Source: Dysidea avara
Lineage: Eukaryota > Porifera > Demospongiae > Dictyoceratida > Dysideidae
Assembly: GCF_963678975.1 (NCBI RefSeq)
Contig: NC_089273.1
Coordinates: forward strand, 8,680,614-8,744,613
Length of the DNA stretch: 64,000 nt
Direction: 5' to 3'
In this document: positions 42,701-54,700 of the stretch, piece by piece
Layout: each line of letters starts with the position of its first letter
How positions within the stretch are numbered: the stretch's first letter is position 1
Program-made: the position numbers and the translations under genes
The notes under the pieces: model-generated
Told to the model about the DNA's origin: nothing
Database searches by the model: none
Seen by the model: only the letters and a program-made list of their open reading frames with translations

Positions 42701-45700
42701 GAAAACCAGCTGTTTTGAATTTTTTTATTTTACTTCAAAAACGCATTGAAATAAACTTGGCAAAGATATGCGTGCTACATTAAAAAATAGTGCATGTTTC
42801 AAACACTTTAGTATGCACTGAAACAAAACTCAAATCAATATACACCATTGTATTTGTCTGTTTATGGAGATTTTTGTTTCAGCATAAATTAAAAGAGGTA
42901 GAAATGGGCTCTCCATAGCCCTCCATGTCGTCATTTGTCTGTTGGAATGGCCTTCTTCTGTGCCCACAAGAAGATTTACAGGGAAAACACAATACCTTGA
43001 TTGCTCTGCTAGTTTATGGTGGATAGACTGAGCTAAATCTGGTCTTTGTAGTTTGTTTCCTTCATAAGTTATGATAAGTGCCTGTATTTTGTTTGCCATA
43101 TTGTTGCTATACAAATCAAATTTATTCCTGTTCCAACTGTCTAGTGCTATAACTCCAAGCTATTCATCACAAAAGGCTAAAACTTTGGCTGTCCACTTCT
43201 TTGTTGCCATAGATAACTGAGAAGAAATTAATGGAATGTGCAAAAACAACTGGTTTTCGTTCAGCAGGTCACAAATATGATTAGTTGATATATGACTGAA
43301 TTTGACAAAACAAGGCTTTGACGCACAAAGCTTTGTTAGGAGATATGGTGATTTTAAGGAATCATTGTGTAATAACTTCCCAGTGCCTACAGCTGTGCAA
43401 ACAAAATTTGCACCAATTATTCATCTATTTACTAGCTATCACTGAGTGGGTGTATACATTTCTGATACCCAAAATTTGCTCTGTTTCGGGCAGCTTTTTT
43501 CGAGCGGGTAATAATATCACAAGTGGTAGTAATAGGGTGGGAAGGGTGGGGGGTGGTGGGTGGGCTTAATATAGGGGTATAAAATGAAGTAAGAAGACGA
43601 TTGGAATCCAGAGGCCAAGTTTGGGCTCTCCATGGCCCTCCATGGCCCTCAAATCACTCCAAATTGACTGAGAACACTATTGGCGAGCTCTCTGTGAAGT
43701 CCCAGTTCACTACACACCATTATCACAAAGCCATGGCCATTAAATGGTGCCAATCTCACACTCGTGGCTTTGACAGGGTTGGAAGAAAGCTGCTACAGAA
43801 ACCAGACTTGCCAGTGCTGAAGGAAGTACAGTGTGGAATATGATAGTGTATTAGACCAGCAATCCATTTCTGGTAAAAACATAAGTTTGATTTTGTGTGT
43901 GTGGAAGCCTTGTTATATGACAGAAATCCGGTCACATATCATGATATACGTAGAGGAGTTGCAGGTGTAGATGAATTCAGTTGCTATCATAGCAAATCTT
44001 ACAACCTTAATTTCTTGTTCTTACTATTAGTAACCATGAAGTGTCACCAATATTGTTTTCTATATCAGCATAACACTCAAAAAGCATTTAATCAGATATT
44101 ATACACACTATAATACCACTCTCACCAAAACTTTACCTTAACACTAAATATAGCTACACAATATTGTATATTTGTCAATCTCGCCAAATTTAATATGGAT
44201 GCATAGCTATTTTAAAACTGCTGTGATTAAATTCAACTAATGTTCTGTTGATGTTGTAGAACCATTGTAGTATAGCTGTGCACTATTAAAATCTTCATCA
44301 GATAACGGTACAGTCAATATGGCGGTTCACAAGGTAGATTTTGAATCCACACATACATTATTGTGAACAAGAAGATTAAAAATATCTGTTGTATGCACAC
44401 ATAATGTTACTCACCATAACTTGAAAAGCATGTGCTTCTTTCTTGAAGGCATGTTGTACCCAGTTGTGGTGTCCCCTTCCACTAAATGTTTAAAGAAAAG
44501 TTTATTTCACTACATACAGTATACGTATACTTGCATAGCTTTGTCATGCGCATCATTTTTGTGTACCAAAATTTAATACAATAATCTGTCTCTTAGAACC
44601 ATATACTGTAAGAGGTACAACAAGTAATAGTTTTATCCCAATTACAAGAGTGATATTGTTGTTAATACACGAGTCTGATGTGGAGCTGAGGATGAGTGTA
44701 ATAACAATATCATCTAAGTATACAAGATATAACTACAGTGGATCCTTGCTTATCCGAACCTCAGTTATCTGAACACCTTAGTTATATCCAAACACTAAGA
44801 CTGACCGTTTGATTAAAGTATTTTGTCATTAGTGTGTGTTCTATTAGAGTAATTGAACAGAGATCTGTATATAAATCAACGGGCTTCATTGATCTGAACA
44901 CATTCACTCTTTTGTCTTACTCTAGGGACAAAGGTGTTTGGATAACTGAGGATCCACTGTATTTTATATCCTAGTGTGTGGGAGTCTACAAATACTAAAG
45001 TGAGTTCCTGTTTGAGTCTCTGATGTGTACACAAGATTTTATCCAGATTGTGTGGAGATTCAACTTCATAACTGCTAGAGAGACACCATACACAGGCTAT
45101 AAACTATAGCAACGGACTATTTTATGGAGCAGCAGTGTTCAGGCATGATTCATTTTCGGCAGGGGTCAAAGGAATGGTGTTGCATGACGAGCAACGATTT
45201 AAAAAACAAACAAACAACAACAACTGAAAGGAGTGTCTATAGTGGCTGGACTACACAGATTGTTTCTTTCTTGACAATTGTTTTAAATCATTGCACTAGT
45301 ATAGTGTCATTATGTAAAGGATTAACCATATATTGTACGAAGCGGCTATATTTACGGGTCCGTAACGTAGGATTTTTTTGCTATATTTACAGCATTCCTA
45401 TGTGCGCATGTGCAAGCATCTCGTGACATATTTTGTTACATTTGTTATTTTTAAAAAAGACTTAGAAAAAATCATGATACAAAAAGGTATAAGAAACGAA
45501 GAAAAAAAGGTGTGATGTGACGAGGCTCAAACCCACACGCCCAGGTATGGAATACCCATGATCTACCACTGTACCACCGGTACTTGATGGCTACTCCTCT
45601 TGTTTTTGTACTATTTAAATGATACAAATATAAAATACTACATAGTCTAATCCATACCAGTGAAGAAGAAACCAAAGCTGAACCCGACCCTAACCCTAAC

Positions 45701-48700
45701 CTTAACCTGACGTTTGCCTGTTAAACACAATGATGACTTTCACTGTCTATATGAAGGTAAGTTTTTGGGTGAGTTCGAGGCGAGCTAGGGTTGGCCCCGC
45801 TTTGCCGGGACGCTCGCTTCGCTCACTCCAACCCTAGCTCGCCTCAAACTCACCCAAAAACTTACCTTCATACAACTAGTGTGTTTGATACTTGAGTTAT
45901 ACAACAAATGACCGGCTAAATAAATATATGCACCGTGACCGACTAAGTCAAGAGATGCTTGCACATGCGCACTTAGGAATGCCGTAAATATAGCAAAAAA
46001 ATCCTACGTTACGGGCCCGTAAATATAGCCACTTTGTATATTGTAACTAGCAGTGCTGTACTGGCTTATATTTTCTACTTGCTCCATTGGTAAACAATAC
46101 TATTTACAGTTGATATGATGTTACAAACTAAGTGGCTCCACCACAGGGTGATAAGTTATTACTGGGTGATAACTCTATATAATACTGTTGTTATAAGTCC
46201 TTAACTCCTTTAGACATTTAATGCAGTAACTGTGTTATCTTACACATACAATACTAATCACACTTACTCTGATTTAATATTTTCCACTCTAGTTCTGTGA
46301 GATTTATTGTGATAATCATCCAAAAACTCGTAGTAGTATTTCTTAACATAGGTCCCATTCTGTTTTTTGATTGTTACCATACATCTGTTGAGCACAACTT
46401 CAGCAACATCTGTAAAAAAATATTGCGGTTGTAAATAAAGCTTGACATGTTGCATGCATAGCGGCACTTCTGCAGTTAAAAGTGGACTAAAAGAACTTGA
46501 ATTATATACAGCTACACATGTAAACCACATACAGGTACATTTGTGTAGCATATTTACCATTGAGTTACTCCACCAAAACTAGGATCCCCCAAAACAGGTG
46601 AAAATTGTCTTCAATTTTATTAGTTGTCCCCTCTCTGGGGGTGCTACAGAACTATCACTTAACAATTAATATGCATCAACGTAAGATACGCGAAAATGAG
46701 AGCCAGCATTTTATACTCAGGGCAGTTTTAAAAACTTAAAACTGATGCTGTACTAGAAGGTGGTGAAATGGCCAAGTACGTACTTCTTTGGTTTGATACA
46801 TTGTTTACCCAGTCAAGAATAGGGAACAGAAGAATACCCACACAATAACCAACACAACATTTATTTACTGCATGTACAGTACAAGTTGATCATTCAATTG
46901 TACATTAACAATGATAACTGTAATATACTGTACATAAATACAGATGTGTTCATGCAAACACAAACCTGGCATCTGGCTAATGAGAAGTTTCAGTGGTGTG
47001 CGTTCACCAAACTCATCATTGCTAGTACGCCACCTTAGAGCACTCTTCCACTTTGAAGAGTTAACAATGCACAAAGCAACATCCCTGGTATTAAAAATGA
47101 GATATCTTTAATACGTACACAAACAAATACAGTAAATGTGATTGGATCTGCAAATATGGACCTTAAATCATTCCAATTACATGTATCAGGTAACTCACTT
47201 CTGAATAAGATGCCATTTTGAAGTCTGATTATAACACATTGTACCACTATTCCTTGTTACAAGTGATAGGTTAAAAACATGAGAAGTTATGATTACTCAA
47301 ACTTAGGAATTCGGAAAGGTTTGGCCACAAAATATGCATATTGTACTATGTACATTAAACCTTCTATCCTTTTACATTGTTATGACTCATAACCTTCCTA
47401 CAGTTCCTAGCAACCAAATTACAGTGGTGTTTGCATGTAGTTTTCTGTAAATTAGCAGCATGGCCAGAATCAGGGCCACCACAGCGAAGGCTCAGGCATC
47501 AATTGTAAACATAATAAGATACTGCAATAGAACAGTACTCTAATACAGCAGTCAGGCAAATAATTATTTTAATAGCTGCTAAAAACAGTTATCGTGTTCA
47601 ATTTCAGAGTTGTAAATGTTCAAAAATCTTCTGGGTGGCGTGTATTTAGTAGAAAGTCAACTAAAACCCAAGATTGGAATACTCTAATAGAACATTCACT
47701 CTAATACTAATAAAAGTTAACTGTTGAAATCACTCTCAGATTCAATCTCAGATTGTAATTTAACAAACTGTTTAGTAATAATTGCAAGTACAACATGTGA
47801 CATGCAGCATACAGCCTGTAGAATAACACACAAACACGTTTATCATATATATTACACAGAGCATGTAGATATGATTATCTTACATACTTTTGACCAAGCA
47901 GAGTAGCAAGGACTAGACAATTTCCCTTAATGCTCCATCGTCCCTCGTCATCTTCATACCGTTTATCAACTGTGACATCAGCGCCACTTTCAAGCAAGTA
48001 TTTTACAATTCTCACATGACCATTAATACAACTGGCAAACAATGGAGAAGTCTACATGTATACAAACATGTACAAAGTTAATGTATTAATGAGGAGAATG
48101 CAGAAGACAGTTACAATATGTGAGTATCAATGAAACAATACATAAACTATATGTGTACGTATGCTTATCTACAACTGGCTAACTGACTACAGCAACCAAC
48201 AATTAATACTGTAATAGTATGGTGTGTTTGCATACTTTCCAATTGATTGCATCATCCTCGCTTTTTGAAAAAGCAAATTTCCCATCAATATCAGCTCCTG
48301 ACTGTACGAGGAACTCCACCATTCCTTCATGTCCATGATAGGCAGCTATACACAAAGGAGTCCGGCCAATTTGGTCATCACTGTATAGCAAATCACAGAA
48401 TCACATTAATCACTGTTATAGAAAAACAAATATTTTTAGTTAGTATCGTATTTCCTTGCTTAATGAAATGCCTTCAATAGCAGCTACACTTGAGTGCCAA
48501 TCACTGGTGTCTAGTGCTGAAACAAATAGTAATTTTTACTATTTGAATAGTTGCGAACAAACTGACCGAATATTCAATTATTCTTTAAGCTTCTGCTTGT
48601 ACTGAAACTTTTTGTTATGGAGCAAGGTAAAGCCTTAGAGCTATTTCTATCTTTTCTAAAATAGAGTTTTTGCAGCATAGATACATCACTTCATTCACAA

Positions 48701-51700
48701 TGTTAAATTTCAATGCTGGCTTTTCCATCTGAATAATACAGTGTACAATGTACTAATGATTATTTGAATAGTGTGTTAATGAATTGAATAGTGTCAAATA
48801 ACCGAATAATCATTTCAGCACTAGTGGTGTCAAAATCGATTTTGCAAATAAAGGCTAAACAATATTTTTGAGCATCAAGTGGTGGTCAATTTTGAATAGA
48901 GGCCACTTCAAATTTTGGAGGTAAGGTAAAAACGCCTAACCAAATAAATAGGGTATATCATATGTATATCTATGTGTACGTGTTCACTTGGCTGAAGGCA
49001 TCAGTTAGTTAGTCAGTTAGTGGTAAATACAAAATGTTTAAAATCCATATATACTTCTTGGAAGGGATTGCGGTTGCTCTAAAAACTTGGTTACACTCAA
49101 CCAGTACCGCCAAGCTGCCATGAAGGAAAACAAGGCTGGTTTTAGGGTGATATTTTTGGGCAAGCAAGTCCAAACCTCCATAATCCCTACAATGCAATAC
49201 TACCATACATGGGCATACATACTAAACCATTGCAGGTATTTGGAGAAAATATATCTCCTAGGAATGTGTGTGACAGACCTGCTATTTGTACATCCAATCA
49301 GGATAATTCCTACTTTAGAACTGAACAAACTTATCTAGCACAAAAATGCAAGGAGTTTCTTAAGTTTAGCTATGATTGTATTATTAACAGATACACAAAA
49401 GGTCACTTACACAGCATCAACATTAGCACGATGGCTAATTAGGAGCTTGACAACTTCTATATTACCGGACTCGGCAGCATAATGTAGTGGTACAAAGCCA
49501 TTAATATCCTTCAAGTTTGGATTTGCTCCTCTCTTCAGCAGCTCAATACAATTCCTAAAATAGAAAGAACACAGCTAAATTAAACACAGCAAAATTAAAT
49601 TACAGTGAATCATGGCTTCTCTTGTGTATTGCACTTACATGTATACAACTCTCCACCTCAGTCAATGAAAGTTAAATCACTTACATATATCAGTAAGACG
49701 TTGGACTCGGATAATATAATTGTGACCAGGCCTGCGAAAATAGGGCATGTGGGCACAAACTACATCCCATCACATAACATGTCATATCTCGGTGCTGGGA
49801 TAGAACATCGTTTTGTAACTTGTATTGTAAAGCCAACTAAATGTTTAATAAGTGCTGAAAATGTCATGGCCAAATAATAACGGAATACAAAGTTATGACA
49901 GATCTAAATTTGAAAAAGTAGGCAATTTTTATGTGCCCACATGCCCTTTTTTTGCAGGTCCGGTCACAATTATACAAGTAGATGCAATATATTTTGTAGC
50001 CATGGGTTTATTGTAATGGTACTCTGGTATTAGCCATATTGTACATGTACAGTATTATGTACTTACTCAGAAAATCCACTTCTACAAGCTTTATGAAGGG
50101 CAGACTGTCCAGTCCAGTTTCCATAATCAATCAGTGTACTTTTAGCAAACTCGTGATTATCCAAAACTTCCTAGATACACAGTAAACTATTTTAATATAC
50201 ACATTTTAATTATTCCTTAATCAATAAAGCTTTATTGACTGGTGAGGGCCACAAAAGTTTGCCTTTAAATTCCTTGATCAAAAATATTGAATAGAAGCTA
50301 TGTAACTTTGTAACAGTATTGGGAGTACAGTCAGCCAGTTGGCCTGAAAATTTCTTCCGATGTATTCTTGAACTAACAACTGTTGTTACAGAAATAATTC
50401 TACTGACTCATAGTACTAACTAAGTAATGCCATTGTATTAACAAATACTAATGCTACTGGCTTAATTTTCAACCCTTAAGGTGTTACGTTGGACTGACAC
50501 ATGCCTTGTAGAGTACTGCAGATGCTACAATGCATGCAAGGCCTGTGAATGCATGCATATTATCTTATGACGCCATTGTACTATATTTTAGAGCATAAAT
50601 GAATACTGATTCGAATGTTTGAATGAAATACTGTGAATATTTTGAGCATTTAAATAATTAACCCCCACAATTAAATTATTTTAATTTTGGGTATATCTAT
50701 GTAAGACATTTCTTAGATACCCAAAATTACAAGATAAGAGGATTGGTATAACAACAGAAAATTTCCAAATCTAGACTTGGGTTTCAAGATTACGTGTGCC
50801 ACTGTCTCTGCTACTGACAATGAAAGAAATACTTGTAAAGAACATCTGGGTACTGTCCAAGGATCTCCATGTCTGTCTAGCCTCATATTCAACCTGGCCA
50901 GTTACATTTCAAGGTACTGTACCAGAGCATTTCCAGTGGTCAGCACTCTATCTAGAAGTCCACTAGTGAAAAACAGCCTGAGCAAATCAGCAGCATGGCT
51001 ATGGTGTAAATGTGTAATGTATTGGTGTGGCAATCCATTTATGGTGAAAAGTGAACTCCACTGGTGTGTGTGTAGATCAGTGATTTTCAACAATTGATTA
51101 CATACAAACTTTCACCTTGAAATGTAAACCACTGACCTTCAGCACATTTGAATTGTCATTGGACACCATTAGGTGGACAATGTTGTTTCCTTTTCCGTCA
51201 GTACATGACAACCTGGCACCTTTCTTGATGAGGACATGCATTGTATCACTACTGCCTTCAGCAGCAGCCATTAATAATGGTGTATTGAGTTCAGCATCCT
51301 CAACTTCTAGCTTGTCACACCTATGGATGTGCAGTACATCACATATGCAATATTATTCTTAGGCATAGCAATAACTTATGAATATTTTGATTATTGAGAT
51401 GGCCAAACAGCAGGAGTGGGTCTTTGATAAAAAAGCATATTAATGAGCAGGGAGTCTGGGGGTACAGCCTCCTGACGTTATAGGTCAAAACTTTAAATGT
51501 GTACAAAATATCTAAATGATGGCAATAAACTGCTCTTTAGTATGGACAGTAGCTACTTATGTAGTAGTATAAATATTTATGTTTGTGGAAGATATGCTTA
51601 CTTGTAAATGGGAGGATTCTGTGTTGCATACGATGACTGTTCTATATTGACTGTTCAGTTAGGGTATATTGCTCATGTATGAAAGGTTTGAGGATGGGGA

Positions 51701-54700
51701 AGGGTGAGGAAGAAGGGAGAATGGTCACATGCCCTTCTCTAGATCTTCCATGAGTTGTTTTGGTTGGATATAATTAAACTAATACTTTAGTATGCTAACA
51801 TACAGGCATTTAGCATGTGGTGTAGGATTATTACTGCTCAAAAATATTTTATTTGGGCTTTCATATATAACATACAAATGCCACAAACTATGTTTTAAAT
51901 GAAATGTAAGTAAATAGGGAAATTAAGGTAGATTTTGGTAAAGAAATGTGCCAAATTCCATTCAGGAAATGTGACATGAATTGTAACAATTTTTGTGATA
52001 AAGTACAGTAGCTACACATTTTCTGAATTGTTTACCAAGGACATGTGTATACATGCACTATAACTATAAAGTACTAGTTAAAGAATGCTTGACCAGTTCT
52101 GTGATAACAGTGTATGTTCAATTATAGAGCTGCAACTCTAGTTATATATAATGTATGTACCTGTAGGTGTAGGTGACCCTCCCTCATTTCCCAAATTTTT
52201 TCCTATGCTCCCTAATCGAACTCACAACTCTTAATTTTACATTTTTGTAACATTATTATGACTGGCATACCACATCATAAGAAAGAGATAATGTATTTTG
52301 TTTTGTCTGAACGCACACCCCGACTATCAATTACTGACTGGAAAGTGAAGTGGCAATTATGCTTTGCTTTCAGCTATGTTTAGGCCGTTCCACAGTGTTA
52401 CAAACCAAAAAAAAACATTGAAGCGCCTCTGCAATCAATTCATCACCATGAAAATATGGACGATTCGCATGTCCCAATCATCAATTACTGACTCGAAAGT
52501 GAAGTGGCCATTACACTTTGTTTTCAGCTATGTTCATCCTGTTACAAGTGAAAGTGAAAAACAAGTGAAAAACAGTAAGAGAAACGCCTTTGCAATCACC
52601 ACAGAAGTATGAACTATATTCCCATAGGGAAGCCATTGTGCTACTGTATATTGACACCTTGAACTGTCAGCAAAACGATGAGGGAGACAAAGGAGGACAA
52701 ACGTATGCAAGTCCATGAAGCATACATTGTATGTACTGTGGTATGCCCAAAGGCACCTTCGGACTGAAGTGACACATTGAACAGTGAAAACATCAAGCCT
52801 ATATCTTTAGGTATTATCATGATATGCGTGTCTGAAGGTATCAGTCAGTCAGTCAGTCAGCCAGCCAGCCAGCCAGTCAGTCAGTCAGTCAGTCAGTCAG
52901 TCAGTCAGTCAGTCAGTCAGTCAGTCAGTCAGTCAGTCAGTCAGTCAGTCAGTCAGTCAGTCAGTCAGTCAGTCAGTCAGTCAGTCAGTCAGTCAGTCAG
53001 TCAGTCAGTCAGTCAGTCAGTCAGTCAGTCAGTCAGTCAGTCAGTCAGTCAGTCAGTCAGTCAGTCAGTCAGTCAGTCAGTCAGTCAGTCAGTCAGTCAG
53101 TCAGTCAGTCAGTCAGTCAGTCAGTCAGTCAGTCAGTCAGTCAGTCAGTCAGTCAGTCAGTCAGTCAGTCAGTCAGTCAGTCAGTCAGTCAGTCAGTCAG
53201 TCAGTCAGTCAGTCAGTCAGTCAGTCAGTCAGTCAGTCAGTCAGTCAGTCAGTCAGTCAGTCAGTCAGTCAGACAGTCAAGGAATAGAAAATTCCACTTT
53301 AAATTTTTGTAGCAATTTTTTGGAAGCATTTCAAGTCATACTGAAGGCACTCTGGGGCTTGGTTATACCTAACCAATATGCCAAGGTGCCATGAAGGTAT
53401 TGTAGGGCTGGTTTTAGAGTGATATTTTTGGCCAGATACTTCATGACGCCTAATGTTACTGTACTGTATGACGACAAAGTTAACATGTTCTACATGATAC
53501 TCCTATACAAAGCTCCTAGCAATAAAACAGCACATGAGGATTAAGAAGCCTTATTAGTGATTTGAGGTCAGCTCTGCTAACACAATGGTTTATGGGTCTG
53601 GAGCTGTTTTTATAGAAGAAAACAAATTGACTAAATGTAACCAAATTTTGATGGGTTTGTATTGCAGGAATGCTTTGGGGTGACTTAACACAACTTGGTA
53701 TATGTACGAGGGTCTTATTGATATAATGCAATACACAATAAAACAATAGCAGAAATATTATGTTACATGTTATGTATAATTTTGGACAGGACATTTTTTC
53801 TAAACCAACACATGTATGTGATAAAACATTGCTGAAAATACAGACATTATAAACATGAACTAACATACAAGGCATGTGAGCACAAACTACAGTACCACCC
53901 AGAGGTAATGTTACACTAGTAAGCAGTTGACACTAGTGTAGCCAAATTTCAATCCATGATTTCTTTGGCATGTGCATATGTGTGTCTAACTAACTCACCA
54001 CCTGTAGCCACAATAGGTGAGCTCCCTTGGGTGGCTGCTCCAGTAACTGCATGCCTTTACACATGTTGTATTCCAATTGTGCATCGTGTTGAGTTGTAGC
54101 CTGGATTTGAGCACTTGCGAGTGATTGTAACATTACCTCTGGGCGGTACTGTACATCCTGTCACACAACATATAGAATAGAATATTTACTTTCTGTAACC
54201 TGTGTCAGGTACGTAATAAGAGCTAAAATACACATGGGAGTTTGGAAAGTACATATGTAAATCTATGCATTTATGTGACCTGTTATTGCAGGCCTGAACA
54301 CATCATATAGCTAGTAAAACTTACTTGTCAATCAAAAAGCTTACAACATCTTTTTGGTTTCGTCTTGCGGCATAATGAAGTGGGGTCAAAGAAGATGAAT
54401 CTTTAGCTTCAATGAGGCTCTGAGCCTGGTCAGCATTATAGGCATATATCATCTCCATTATACTGCGGCTATTAACTGAGGCAGCCAGATGAAACACATT
54501 ACAGTGGGCCTCATTTGTGTCTCCTATCTGTGCCCCATTTTTTAAGAGGAACTTTACTGTTTCATCATCACCAGATTTGACCGCCAACAGAAACATGGTA
54601 TTCCCATCATCATCTTTGGCACACAACAGTTCCTGCTTCATTTTGGCAACTCTTCTGTCAGTTTGGATCATCCTCACTATGTCCAGGCTTTGATTAACCA

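Larger units (their letters stand above)
45338..46036. mobile_element. Mutator-like MITE, ~90-bp TIRs, 9-bp target duplication
   Basis: Exact 9-bp duplication TATATTGTA at 45329-45337 and 46037-46045. Long terminal inverted repeats (45338-45428 and 45948-46036) begin CRAAGYGGCTATATTTACGG with about six differences in 90. Long TIRs plus a 9-bp duplication are the Mutator pattern. The interior holds a tRNA-Gly-like sequence, a short telomere-like run and a 44-bp-arm palindrome. No transposase. Confidence 0.85.

Noticed and set aside
45515-45585. A functional tRNA-Gly gene
   Set aside because: A and B boxes and the anticodon arm are recognisable, but the acceptor and T stems do not pair well; listed as a tRNA-like pseudogene or SINE head instead.
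50902-51093. A 63-codon minus-strand open frame between TRPA exons 4 and 5
   Set aside because: Exons 4 and 5 already join in phase 0, the frame has no ankyrin pattern, and no splice sites match.
52777-53394. A 205-codon open frame rich in Ser-Gln-Ser-Val
   Set aside because: It is the translation of the (CAGT)n microsatellite; the same tract is open in several frames and has no domain.
54000-54170. A possible TRPA exon on the minus strand (open for about 60 codons, with AG and GT flanks)
   Set aside because: It lies within a TA-flanked MITE (53890-54151), and its phase does not fit the end of exon 3, whereas the exon at 51320-51137 fits exactly.
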